64,000 nucleotides of DNA from Portibacter marinus. Its GTDB lineage: Bacteria > Bacteroidota > Bacteroidia > Chitinophagales > Saprospiraceae. Below, piece by piece: positions 26,911 to 35,694 of the stretch. The position numbers and the translations under genes were made by a program. The stretch lies in assembly GCF_021533195.1 (NCBI RefSeq), contig NZ_JAJNKB010000008.1:62001-126000 (forward strand), in the 5' to 3' direction. The notes under the pieces were generated by a model. The model ran no database searches. It saw only the letters and a program-made list of their open reading frames with translations, and was not told the DNA's origin. The stretch's first letter is position 1. Each line of letters opens with the position of its first letter.

Positions 26911-28566
26911 TTGAGAAGTTTTGAAGAAATAGGTCTGATCCCATCACTTGCCAGAGTGGTTAAAGAGAGAGGATTTACGCAGCCGTCTGATATCCAATCC
27001 GGAACCATTCCCATACTTTTAGAAAAAGCCACAGATTTTATAGGCTTGGCGCAAACGGGCACAGGTAAAACTGCCGCCTTTGGTTTGCCCCTTTTACAAA
27101 AACTGGACTTGAAAGGAAAATATACCCAGGGGATCATTTTAAGTCCAACGCGTGAATTGGCCATTCAGACTTTCAAAGAACTTAGTCTTTTTGGAAAGTA
27201 TCTCAACGGTTTAAAGATGGAGAATGTGTATGGAGGAACACCGGTACATAAGCAAGCCAAGCGCATTCAAAGAAATGCGCCACATATCATTGTGGGAACA
27301 CCAGGACGAGTGATTGATCTACTAAAGAGAAAGTCTATCATTTTGGATAAGGTTAGGTTTTTCATTCTGGATGAAGCCGACGAAATGCTTAACATGGGCT
27401 TCGAACAGGAAATTAAGAAGATCCTGGAATTTGCTTCGGATGGAGCCAACACCTGGTTGTTTTCGGCAACAATGCCTAAGTCAATCCGGGGGATAGTTAA
27501 AAAGTATATGAACGACCCAGTTGAAGTTGCCGTAAATACTGAAAATAAGGTCAATCAGAATATTAAGCACATGTACTCTTTTGTCAACAGAGAGAATAAA
27601 TTTGACAAACTGACTTACATCATTGATAAAGCTCAAGACCTTTATGGTGTCATTTTCTGCCGTATGAAAAGCGAGACCGAACAATTAGCTAAAGATCTCA
27701 ATCGACACGGCTATAATGCTGAAGCCATCAATGGTGACCTTTCTCAGGGCAAAAGAGAACAAGTCATCAAACGATTTCGCAGTAAGAATACCAACATTTT
27801 GGTTGCTTCAGATGTCGCTGCCAGGGGCCTGGATATTAAGAATCTTACCCATGTGATTCACTATGCTTTGCCTGATACATTTGAATATTATACCCACAGA
27901 AGTGGTCGTACGGGCAGAGCTGGTGAAGACGGTATATCCATTGCATTTATAGGTAAAAAAGATGTGGGCAAGCTAAAGAGAATGGAAAAGGCGCTCAAGA
28001 TCAACTTTGAAGAATATAAAATTGACCTGAAACCACCCACTGCGCAAGAGAAGGTAGAAGAATGGATACAAAGAAATGGTGATCACAAAGAAGGTGGGAA
28101 TCCTCTTATCATAGATGCTTTAAAGGCTCGACTGGATGAGTGGAGCAAGGAGGAGTTGATTCATGTGATTGCAAATACGCAATTGGCACCTACAGAGAAA
28201 GAGAAGCGTTTTGCGAAATTGGAAAGAAGTAGCGATAGATCTTCGCACAAGGAGCAACGCAATGACTCAGGTAAAAAGCGAAAAAAGGAAAAAGTAAAAC
28301 CAAAAAAGGCAAAGAAAAAGCACAATCCCAACTTTACCGACATCTTTATCAATATAGGATATTCAGATGGCTTTGGAGATGTAGCGCTGGAAGATTTTAT
28401 TTCTAAGAATACAGGTATATCCAAGTCTAAGATTGGTGCCTTTGAAATCAACAAAAGATATAGTCTCTTTGGACTGGACAAAGGTCTTGCGAATCAGCTT
28501 GACTTTCTTTTCAAGGATGTAGACTTGAAAGGCAGGAGAATTATTGCAAAAGTAGATGAAGGGTAA
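26911..28566 (+). CDS. DEAD-box RNA helicase with DbpA-like RNA-binding domain
   Basis: This is a 551-residue ATP-dependent RNA helicase. It has a Q-motif (FEEIGL ... GFTQPSDIQ), motif I AQTGTGKT at 47-54, PTRELA, DEAD near 155, SAT, and motif VI HRSGRTGRAG. A Lys/Arg-rich linker (about 435-470) leads to a DbpA-type RNA-recognition fold (about 475-551). It probably acts in ribosome assembly or cold adaptation. The start is TTG: an in-frame TGA lies two codons upstream and the Q-motif begins at residue 4, so no ATG can serve. Confidence 0.93.
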   Translation: MRSFEEIGLIPSLARVVKERGFTQPSDIQSGTIPILLEKATDFIGLAQTGTGKTAAFGLPLLQKLDLKGKYTQGIILSPTRELAIQTFKELSLFGKYLNGLKMENVYGGTPVHKQAKRIQRNAPHIIVGTPGRVIDLLKRKSIILDKVRFFILDEADEMLNMGFEQEIKKILEFASDGANTWLFSATMPKSIRGIVKKYMNDPVEVAVNTENKVNQNIKHMYSFVNRENKFDKLTYIIDKAQDLYGVIFCRMKSETEQLAKDLNRHGYNAEAINGDLSQGKREQVIKRFRSKNTNILVASDVAARGLDIKNLTHVIHYALPDTFEYYTHRSGRTGRAGEDGISIAFIGKKDVGKLKRMEKALKINFEEYKIDLKPPTAQEKVEEWIQRNGDHKEGGNPLIIDALKARLDEWSKEELIHVIANTQLAPTEKEKRFAKLERSSDRSSHKEQRNDSGKKRKKEKVKPKKAKKKHNPNFTDIFINIGYSDGFGDVALEDFISKNTGISKSKIGAFEINKRYSLFGLDKGLANQLDFLFKDVDLKGRRIIAKVDEG

Positions 28567-28578
28567 TTTATAGCGTGG

Positions 28579-29424
28579 ATGAAAACCTGGGTTGCATTAA
28601 AGTATATGATTATATCCACGTTTTCATTTACGCTGATGAGTGCAACCATTAAGTATCTGGAGGATTTTAATGCTTTTGAATTGGTTTTCTTCAGATGTCT
28701 GGGATCTCTGGTTTTGTGTATAATCTATTTGTGGATCAAGGGTATTCCCATTCTGGGGAACCGCAGGAAGTTGATGATAGGAAGGGGAATTGTAGGTGTC
28801 ATTTCCATGGTATTGTTTTTTGCAGCTTTGAAACTAATGCCTCTTGGTACTACGATTTCATTGAGGTATCTGGCTCCTATATTCACAGCTATCTTTTCGA
28901 TCTTTTTACTGAAAGAAAAGCTGATTCCCATCCAATGGTTATTTTTCTTTTTGTCTTTTGCAGGTGTCATATTGCTCAAAGGAATCGATCTTAGAGTAAG
29001 TACAGTGGGTTTAATCATGGTTTTGGGTGCAGCTATGTTCAGCGGACTGGTTTATATTTTCTTACGAGCCATAGGACCTGCGGATCATCCGGTGGTTATT
29101 GTCAATTACTTTATGGTTATCGCAACTGTAGTCGGTGCTATAGGTAGTATCAACAATTGGCAGCAACCTGAAGGGTACCAATGGCCGTTACTGTTCAGTC
29201 TTGGAATTTTCGGTTATCTTGGGCAGCTCTATATGACCAAAGCTTTTCAAATAGAAGAAGCGAATAAAGTTGCACCTATGAAATACCTGGAAGCTGTCTT
29301 TGCCATTTTTGTCGGTTGGATATGGTTTGGCGAAGGACATTCATGGTTGGCAATAATAGGTATGTTAATGGTGATAGGTGGAATGTTGATGAATATAATG
29401 GTTAAAAAAACATCAGCTGCATGA
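28579..29424 (+). CDS. EamA/DMT-family transporter
   Basis: This is a 281-residue membrane protein with about ten hydrophobic helices arranged as two EamA repeats (about 5-135 and 145-277). The first repeat contains MPLGTTISLRYLAPIFTAIFSIFLLKE and the second APMKYLEAVFAIFVGWIWFGE, the classic repeat ends of drug/metabolite transporters. It exports or imports small metabolites; substrate unknown. It follows the helicase by 12 bases and overlaps the next gene as ATGA. Confidence 0.9.
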   Translation: MKTWVALKYMIISTFSFTLMSATIKYLEDFNAFELVFFRCLGSLVLCIIYLWIKGIPILGNRRKLMIGRGIVGVISMVLFFAALKLMPLGTTISLRYLAPIFTAIFSIFLLKEKLIPIQWLFFFLSFAGVILLKGIDLRVSTVGLIMVLGAAMFSGLVYIFLRAIGPADHPVVIVNYFMVIATVVGAIGSINNWQQPEGYQWPLLFSLGIFGYLGQLYMTKAFQIEEANKVAPMKYLEAVFAIFVGWIWFGEGHSWLAIIGMLMVIGGMLMNIMVKKTSAA

Positions 29425-30278
29425 AATCACTACACATCGTGCTTTTGCTCGCAATTACATTACTAGGTTCTTGTTTTAGAATACCTGCAAAAATAGAACC
29501 CGGCAAGTCAATATCAGTGCAGCGATATGCTACAATGCCCAAGGCGGCCAGTGAATGTTCTGGCATTGTCCAGATGAATGATGAATGGATCATACTGAAT
29601 GATGGAAGTTTTGGACCTCGTTTGCTAAGGTTAAGTAAAGATGGACAAGACTCTCTGGGTATCATCGAAATTCCAGAAGTAACCAATAAGGACTGGGAAG
29701 CCATTGCAATTTATGAAGATGAAATCATCATTGGAGACGTCGGAAACAATCTTGGTAATCGTAAGGATTTACGAATATACCATATTGACCAGAAAACCAG
29801 AAAGCTTAAGCATACGGTCCCTATCGATTATCCGGATCAGGTAACTTTTGATGTCAAAAAGCATGACTTTGATTGTGAGGCCATGATCATTTTGGATGGA
29901 CAATATTATCTTTTTTCAAAAAACAGAAGTAAAAATAAGACCAAAGTATATTCAGCCCCGTTGCTTACCAATAATCTCGTACTTATTGATTCTATTTCTT
30001 TGGAGGGCATGGTCACAGACGCAGCCTACCATGCAGAAAGTAAGACTTTTGTTCTGACCTGCTATGAAGTAGGGTTAGGAGGTTTTAAAAATTCTCTGGC
30101 ATTGGTAGAGCGAAATGCGGAAGGAAAGTTCAGGACTACTAATATATTTAATTTAAAACCTGCAGAGCAAATTGAAGCCATCGTTCAAATCGAAGGAAAT
30201 CAATTTCTTGTTGGCTCAGAAAGTGGCTTTTTAGGTAATGGTAGACATTTGTATCTTGTGACCATAGAAGGATTATAA
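29421..30278 (+). CDS. Predicted beta-propeller lipoprotein, function unknown
   Basis: This is a 285-residue protein with a lipoprotein signal (MKSLHIVLLLAITLLGSC, Cys18). Beta-propeller-like repeats follow, with phrases such as SGIVQMNDEWIILNDGS, NKDWEAIAIYEDEIIIGDVGNN and AEQIEAIVQIEGNQFLVGSE. The DWEAIA/GDVGNN pattern recurs in Bacteroidota lipoproteins of unknown role. It overlaps the EamA gene by 4 bases and is followed one base later by an LD-carboxypeptidase gene, so it belongs to a five-gene run. No enzymatic residues can be assigned. Confidence 0.65.
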   Translation: MKSLHIVLLLAITLLGSCFRIPAKIEPGKSISVQRYATMPKAASECSGIVQMNDEWIILNDGSFGPRLLRLSKDGQDSLGIIEIPEVTNKDWEAIAIYEDEIIIGDVGNNLGNRKDLRIYHIDQKTRKLKHTVPIDYPDQVTFDVKKHDFDCEAMIILDGQYYLFSKNRSKNKTKVYSAPLLTNNLVLIDSISLEGMVTDAAYHAESKTFVLTCYEVGLGGFKNSLALVERNAEGKFRTTNIFNLKPAEQIEAIVQIEGNQFLVGSESGFLGNGRHLYLVTIEGL

Positions 30279-30279
30279 T

Positions 30280-31299
30280 ATGGATCGTAGAAAATTTAAT
30301 ACTTCACTGCTTGCTGCGGCAGCTGCTTATAATTTGTCTTCAATCGAAATGCCGGAAGTGAAACGACAGATTCTTCCTGAAAGATTGCATGTAGGAGATG
30401 TGGTTGGACTTGTGGCCCCAGCAGGTATGATGACTGAGGAGAAAATCAATCATGCTGTCGCCAAAATCGAGAGCTATGGTTTTAGAGTAAAAAAAGGGAA
30501 GTACCTGGATGCACAATACGGATATCTTGCGGGAACAGATCAACAGAGGATTGAAGATTTACATGCGATGTATCGCGATGATCGCGTGAAAGGTATTTGG
30601 TGTGCGAGAGGTGGATATGGGATCACCCGTATCCTGGACCTGATTGACTATCGGTTGATCAGGAGAAACCCTAAGATATTAATTGGTTTTTCTGACATTA
30701 CAGCCTTGCTTAATGCCATATTTCAGCAGACAGGAATCATCGGTTTTCATGGACCATTAGGCGCTTCGGATGATAACGCTTACACCAGAGAGATTTTGAG
30801 AGATCTGATTATGCATCCGGAAAAGTCAGTAGAAATTCCATTATACCTGTCAAAAGATGAGGCGTATGAACCTATGCAGACTTTTATACAGGGAGAAGCA
30901 AAAGGCATAGCAGTTGGAGGGAATTTATCCTTAATGGCCGCTTTAGCAGGGACGCGGTATGAGATCAAATGCAAGAACCGCATTGTATTTATGGAAGATG
31001 TTGGAGAAGAGCCGTACCGCATTGATCGTATGTTAACCCAACTCATTCACGCAACAGATATCGGAAAAGCAAAGGGTATTGTCTTAGGTCAGTTCAAAGG
31101 TTGTCACCCATCAAATCCAGAGCGTTCTTTATCTTTGCTAGAATGCCTGAAGGACAAACTTTTGCCACTTGAAATTCCATTGGTATATGGCCTTAACTTT
31201 GGTCACGTAGCTCATCATTTTACCTTCCCTATAGGAGGTGAAGTACATGTCAATTTCAATTCAGGGATCGTCAAAATAATCGAACAGATGGTTGGATGA
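30280..31299 (+). CDS. LD-carboxypeptidase (peptidase S66)
   Basis: This is a 339-residue S66 serine peptidase that removes the terminal D-Ala from peptidoglycan tetrapeptides during wall recycling. Motifs are VGLVAPAG, WCARGGYGITRILD, the nucleophile Ser in LIGFSDITALL, Glu in VFMEDVGEEPYRIDRML and His in NFGHVAHHFTFPIG. The N-terminus MDRRKFNTSLLAAAAAYN resembles a twin-arginine signal, so the enzyme may act in the periplasm. It overlaps the next gene as ATGA. Confidence 0.92.
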   Translation: MDRRKFNTSLLAAAAAYNLSSIEMPEVKRQILPERLHVGDVVGLVAPAGMMTEEKINHAVAKIESYGFRVKKGKYLDAQYGYLAGTDQQRIEDLHAMYRDDRVKGIWCARGGYGITRILDLIDYRLIRRNPKILIGFSDITALLNAIFQQTGIIGFHGPLGASDDNAYTREILRDLIMHPEKSVEIPLYLSKDEAYEPMQTFIQGEAKGIAVGGNLSLMAALAGTRYEIKCKNRIVFMEDVGEEPYRIDRMLTQLIHATDIGKAKGIVLGQFKGCHPSNPERSLSLLECLKDKLLPLEIPLVYGLNFGHVAHHFTFPIGGEVHVNFNSGIVKIIEQMVG

Positions 31300-32183
31300 A
31301 AACGCTGATATCCATCATTTTTTTGATTTTCTATCTCTCTGCTCACACGCAACAGGATACCATTGGCATCAATAAAAAAATGCTTACGACAGCAATTGTT
31401 ACGGAGGCCGTGATTTATACTGGATTAATAAGTGGTCTGAGATATGCCTGGTATAAAGATGTACCCAGAGTACCCTTTCATTATTATAATGATAACAAAG
31501 GATACCTACAGATCGATAAGTTCGGTCATGCATATGGAGCCTATGCGGAGTCCATGATTTGCTACGAATGGTTGCGAAAGGCTGGGGTGAGCAAGACTAA
31601 ATCGCTGATTTATGGAGGATCAATGGGATTGATACTACAAACACCTATTGAGATATTCGACGGATTATACCAGGGATGGGGATTTTCATGGGGCGATATG
31701 CTGGCCAATGCTGCGGGTTCAGCTTTCATGGTCGGCCAGGAATGGATATTCGATGAACAAATAATAGTTTTTAAGTTTAGTTTTAGTCGTTCTGATCTGG
31801 CGGAGCGGGCCAATGGAATGCTAGGTGACCATCCATTAGAAAGTCTACTGTATGATTATAATGGACATACTTATTGGATGTCCATTAATCCTTTCCGAAA
31901 TTCTAGTTTTATACCCAAATGGTTCAATCTATCGCTAGGATATAGTGCCAATGGCATGCTGGGAGAGTTTGAGAACAGATTGACCTGGAAGGGTAGGGAT
32001 CTTCCTGAAGTCGAAAGATATCGTCAAGTTTTAGTCTCTTTGGACATCGACTGGACGGCTATCGAGACAAATCGTCCTTTCCTACGAAAACTATTTTATG
32101 CCATGAATCATATCAAGCTTCCCTTTCCAGCTCTTGAATACAATTCACTTGGAAAGTGGAGATTTCATTATCTATATTTCTAA
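31296..32183 (+). CDS. DUF2279 (YfiM-like) protein
   Basis: This is a 295-residue protein with signal peptide MKTLISIIFLIFYLSAHTQ. The family motif IDKFGHAYGAYAESMICYEWLRKAG (residues about 70-95) and GWGFSWGDMLANAAGSA further on match DUF2279. These are short membrane-embedded helices with conserved Asp, His and Asn in a lipid-enzyme-like arrangement. The C-terminal half (about 180-295) is beta-rich and may form outer-membrane strands. It overlaps the LD-carboxypeptidase gene by 4 bases, consistent with an envelope role. The exact activity is unknown. Confidence 0.78.
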   Translation: MKTLISIIFLIFYLSAHTQQDTIGINKKMLTTAIVTEAVIYTGLISGLRYAWYKDVPRVPFHYYNDNKGYLQIDKFGHAYGAYAESMICYEWLRKAGVSKTKSLIYGGSMGLILQTPIEIFDGLYQGWGFSWGDMLANAAGSAFMVGQEWIFDEQIIVFKFSFSRSDLAERANGMLGDHPLESLLYDYNGHTYWMSINPFRNSSFIPKWFNLSLGYSANGMLGEFENRLTWKGRDLPEVERYRQVLVSLDIDWTAIETNRPFLRKLFYAMNHIKLPFPALEYNSLGKWRFHYLYF

Positions 32184-32247
32184 TACAGACATGCATTTCA
32201 AATATTTAGAATTAATTGTATTTTGTTGAGATAAACAAAAATAAAGA

Positions 32248-33018
32248 ATGGCGAAAAGTTTAAAGATCCTGATACCTGTTGGATTACATTACGATTACTT
32301 GAACCTGGTGCCCCTCATAAATAAGTTTGAGGCTAATGCTCAATTCAACGAGATTTGCCTTTACCACGCCTATGAGCCACCACAAATCAGAGGAAAAGCA
32401 TTACCTCAAACCATGAAGGATCTAATGGATGATGATGAAAAGAGTATTAAAAAAATTCTGAACAACCATGCTAAAGTTTTTAAGCGGTTATTAAAATCCA
32501 ATACAAAAATCAAGACATCAGTCAGGAAAAACAGGCCGGTTCAGGGTATTAAAAATAAGATCAAGCGATACAAACCCGATATTGTCATGATGACTACTCA
32601 GCAGAATATGGGAATTTCAAGATATATCAATAGTTCCCATGCGTTAAAGCTGATGAATCAATTAGATATTCCAATTTTGATTCTTCCTCAGGACTATGAA
32701 TTTAAGAAGGACATTAGGCTCAACTTTCTGATTCAGAATTTTGAAAATCTGGAATTGGCCAAAAAACTCACGAAAGGGTTTAAAAGTATTTTTGATGAGA
32801 TTAAATTCATTCATAGAGACCCAACCCATATGGTAAAGTCTACGGATGAAATTAAGGTCGTCAGTTCGATTGAAAATTATATTCAAAAGTCGAAAAATGA
32901 TGAAGTTTTTATGTTGATTAGAAAAAAGAAACCAGTATTGCAGACTGTTTTGTCCAAAGGCTTTGTAGACCGTTTGGTTGGGCTCAATCAAGCTCCCGTT
33001 ATCATTATCAATCAATAA
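32248..33018 (+). CDS. Divergent tandem universal-stress-like protein
   Basis: This is a 256-residue cytoplasmic protein made of two alpha/beta halves. The first (about 1-148) resembles a universal stress protein, beginning KILIPVGLHYDY and ending RYKPDIVMMTTQQNMGISRYINSSHALKLMNQLDIPILILP. The second half (about 150-256) repeats the pattern, ending RLVGLNQAPVIIINQ. The ATP-binding G-x2-G-x9-G(S/T) motif of nucleotide-binding USPs is not recognisable, so it may be the non-ATP-binding type. It lies between a DUF2279 gene and a T9SS cargo gene. Confidence 0.55.
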   Translation: MAKSLKILIPVGLHYDYLNLVPLINKFEANAQFNEICLYHAYEPPQIRGKALPQTMKDLMDDDEKSIKKILNNHAKVFKRLLKSNTKIKTSVRKNRPVQGIKNKIKRYKPDIVMMTTQQNMGISRYINSSHALKLMNQLDIPILILPQDYEFKKDIRLNFLIQNFENLELAKKLTKGFKSIFDEIKFIHRDPTHMVKSTDEIKVVSSIENYIQKSKNDEVFMLIRKKKPVLQTVLSKGFVDRLVGLNQAPVIIINQ

Positions 33019-33021
33019 CAT

Positions 33022-34620
33022 GTGAAATACGCCATAACCATCATGATACTGATTTGCTCTCTCTGGGTTATGAGTAATCATGTGGTCTTAAAGGTGATGG
33101 TGGAGGATTGTGCCAATGCAATAGATGATGATGGAGATGGTAAAATAGACTTGAATGATCCCGATTGCGATTGCATGACAGAAGAGCCGCAATCCTTAAT
33201 TCCCAATCCATCTTTCGAAGAACAAAATTGTTGCCCTTTCGGCAGAAGTCAGTTGAATTGTGCTAAAGATTGGATACAGGCGTCACAACCTACGACAGAT
33301 TATATCCACACTTGTGGCTTTTTAGGTTGGGAAGGGATACCAGCTCCCTTGCCTTATCCCGATGGTGATGGAATCGTAGGTTTCAGAGATGGTAGAGCTT
33401 TGAATGGAAATAGAGAACCTAACTGGAAAGAATATGCGGGAGCATGTCTGCTTTCCCCATTAGAGAAAGGAGTATCCTATACCTTTGAGTTTTATTTAGG
33501 TTTCGTAAACCAGCGAATTTCACCACCAATTGACATCACTTTTTTTGGAAGCAGTAGTTGTGACAACTTGCCTTTCGGACAACAGGATCAATTTCTAGGG
33601 TGTCCTACGAATGAATATAATGGAGGTTGGAAATATTTGAATTCAAAGAAAGTCAGTGGACAACATTGGCAATTAACATCACTTACAATCACACCTTCTG
33701 AAGATATTCACGCCATTGCAATTGGTCCTCCTTGTGCCTTGACCACCAGCTCAGAGAATCTTTATTATTTTTTTGATAATTTGATCTTGGCTCAGACTCA
33801 GTTTTTTCGTAAAACCATTTTCGAATCACAGAATCCATGTACAGAAAATTTCAGGTTGGAGATCGAACCGTCAGAACAAGCAACGTATCAATGGTACAGA
33901 GATGGCATAGCTCTAGTGGGTGAAACCAAACCGTTTTATGAACCAAATTTGGTTAGTGGAGACTATTCGGTGATGGAATACAAAGAGGGTCAATGCATCC
34001 TTTCGAAACCAAGTTTCTACAGAGTTCCTGTTGAATTCAGTACGATTAAGAAAACGATTTGTGAAGATGAGGTGTACGAGTTTGGGGCAGCTGAACTGAC
34101 TTCCACCGGCATTTACACAGACACCTTTAAGAATGCAACCTTTTGTGACAGTATAGTGAGGTTGGAGTTAGAAGTTATAGGTGAATCTTCAGACTCGGTT
34201 CAAGCCAGGATTTTAAAGGGAGATGCCTTCAATATTGAATCATTTACTTATACCGAACCAGGTGCTTATGATCTTACCCTGATTTCATCACATGGATGTG
34301 ATAGTTTGATTCATTTAGACCTTTCTCATTATAAGGTTTTCATACCGAATGTATTTTCACCTAATGACGATGGTATCAATGACCGCTTCGAATTATTTAT
34401 TGAAGAGGTGGATGTCCATGTGGTCTATATAAAAATATTCGATAGATGGGGAAATATGGTTTATCGTTTTTCAGAATTAGAGTCCGAGGGGTTGTTTTTT
34501 TGGGATGGAAAGATCAACAATGAACAGCCTAAAATCGACATTTACACATATGTTATCGAATTGAATTTGGAGAATAAGAAGAATAGGATTATAACCGGAG
34601 ATGTTGCAGTGGTGTTGTAG
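33022..34620 (+). CDS. T9SS type B sorting-domain (gliding-type CTD) extracellular protein
   Basis: This is a 532-residue secreted protein. After a signal segment (MKYAITIMILICSLWVMS) comes an Asp-rich motif NAIDDDGDGKIDLNDPDCDC, a calcium-binding-like element often seen at the start of Bacteroidota surface proteins. A carbohydrate-binding-like jelly-roll domain follows (about 50-265), then Ig-like segments. The gliding-motility-associated C-terminal domain starts near 435 (PNVFSPNDDGINDRFELF, IFDRWGNMVYRF, WDGK, IYTYVIEL), marking export by the type IX system. The start is GTG at 33022, 3 bases after the previous stop. Confidence 0.87.
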   Translation: MKYAITIMILICSLWVMSNHVVLKVMVEDCANAIDDDGDGKIDLNDPDCDCMTEEPQSLIPNPSFEEQNCCPFGRSQLNCAKDWIQASQPTTDYIHTCGFLGWEGIPAPLPYPDGDGIVGFRDGRALNGNREPNWKEYAGACLLSPLEKGVSYTFEFYLGFVNQRISPPIDITFFGSSSCDNLPFGQQDQFLGCPTNEYNGGWKYLNSKKVSGQHWQLTSLTITPSEDIHAIAIGPPCALTTSSENLYYFFDNLILAQTQFFRKTIFESQNPCTENFRLEIEPSEQATYQWYRDGIALVGETKPFYEPNLVSGDYSVMEYKEGQCILSKPSFYRVPVEFSTIKKTICEDEVYEFGAAELTSTGIYTDTFKNATFCDSIVRLELEVIGESSDSVQARILKGDAFNIESFTYTEPGAYDLTLISSHGCDSLIHLDLSHYKVFIPNVFSPNDDGINDRFELFIEEVDVHVVYIKIFDRWGNMVYRFSELESEGLFFWDGKINNEQPKIDIYTYVIELNLENKKNRIITGDVAVVL

Positions 34621-34735
34621 AAAAATTAATGAACTTTCGTAGGCCAATATTTTTTATAAATGTAATTATTGGTTCCTAAAGTCTGTGCAGAAATCTTTGT
34701 ATAGTCTAAAATAGAATTATTTGTATTTTGAAGGT

Positions 34736-35164
34736 ATGAAAACAGCTACATTTCTGACATTCGTAGGAGATCATTGCGGGAAAGCGAAAGAGGCTATTGA
34801 GTTCTACATTTCGTTGTTTCCAAATTCGAAGATCGAAAGTCTGACCTATTATTCAAACGGAGAGCCGGGAGGGACACCGAACCTTATTAAATATGGAGTA
34901 TTTACACTCAATGGTGCAAAGTACATGGTTTCAGAAAGTAATTATGACCATAAATGGACATTTTCACCAGCGGTATCAATTTTCGTTTCATGTAACTCAG
35001 AACATCAGATTGATTCGTTGTTCCAACAGCTTAGCTCGAATGGAGGCCAGGTTATGGTGCCTCTTGATGGTTATGATGGGGAAGGGGACTACGGCTTTGG
35101 TAAAAAATACGGATGGTGTGAAGACCAATATGGCATCTCCTGGCAACTTAACCTGGAAGACTAA
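34736..35164 (+). CDS. VOC-family protein (PhnB/3-demethylubiquinone methyltransferase-like fold)
   Basis: This is a 142-residue glyoxalase-fold protein. It has TFLTFVGDHCGKAKEAIEFYISLFPNSKI at the N-terminus, GAKYMVSESNYDHKWTFSPAVSIFVSC in the middle and GKKYGWCEDQYGISWQL at the end, matching the PhnB-like PF06983 group. The biochemical role of these proteins is unclear. ATG at 34736 is preferred over an in-frame TTG at 34721. A hairpin lies 29 bases after the stop, so the gene is probably monocistronic. Confidence 0.85.
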   Translation: MKTATFLTFVGDHCGKAKEAIEFYISLFPNSKIESLTYYSNGEPGGTPNLIKYGVFTLNGAKYMVSESNYDHKWTFSPAVSIFVSCNSEHQIDSLFQQLSSNGGQVMVPLDGYDGEGDYGFGKKYGWCEDQYGISWQLNLED

Positions 35165-35192
35165 GTGCTCGCGTTTACGGTATAAAATGAAA

Positions 35193-35223
35193 AAAGCCAG
35201 ATCTTTATAGAATACCTGGCTTT
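35193..35223 (+). terminator. Putative terminator after the VOC gene
   Basis: AAAGCCAG (35193-35200) pairs with CTGGCTTT (35216-35223) around a 15-base loop. Only three T follow the GC core on the plus strand, so the terminator is moderate. The A run upstream would give it a T tract in the opposite direction. Confidence 0.45.
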
Positions 35224-35304
35224 GTAATCTTAATCAAACTCTTAAAAAACTTAAATATTCACCTTATACATTAAAGACGAGTAATTTTCAAATAGCCACA
35301 TATT

Positions 35305-35694
35305 TCAATCAATAAAACCATCTTTAAAATCTTCCAGCACTCTACGATCCTTTTTTGTAGGTCTTCCGGCTCCTTTCTCCCGTACTTCCGGCCTGCCTTT
35401 GCCAATAAACCAATCACTGAATTTATTTAATTCGTCTTCAGATGTTAAGTTTTCATAACATTGAACCGCTAAGGGTGCTCCCACTCTCTTACTGATCACC
35501 TTCTCTACCCTAAAAATTAGATTGAATCCATTTTTATGCACACCGACCAAATCACCAATCTGCACATTATAAGAAGGTTTGACCTTTTCCTCATTAATTC
35601 TAATGTTTCCCTTCTTACAATTATTAGAGGCCAGCGTCCTGGTTTTAAAGATTCGAACAGCCCATAACCATTTGTCAATCCTTGTTTTCTCCAT
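35305..35694 (-). CDS. S4-domain RNA-binding protein (Hsp15-like)
   Basis: This is a 129-residue protein with an N-terminal S4 RNA-binding domain (RIDKWLWAVRIFKTRTLASNNCKKGNIRINEEKVKPSY) and a basic C-terminal tail containing GRPTKKDRR. The layout matches the Hsp15 (HslR) family, which rescues stalled 50S subunits carrying peptidyl-tRNA. It overlaps the end of the PPK2 gene by 20 bases and so is probably translated with it. Confidence 0.9.
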   Translation of the reverse strand: MEKTRIDKWLWAVRIFKTRTLASNNCKKGNIRINEEKVKPSYNVQIGDLVGVHKNGFNLIFRVEKVISKRVGAPLAVQCYENLTSEDELNKFSDWFIGKGRPEVREKGAGRPTKKDRRVLEDFKDGFID

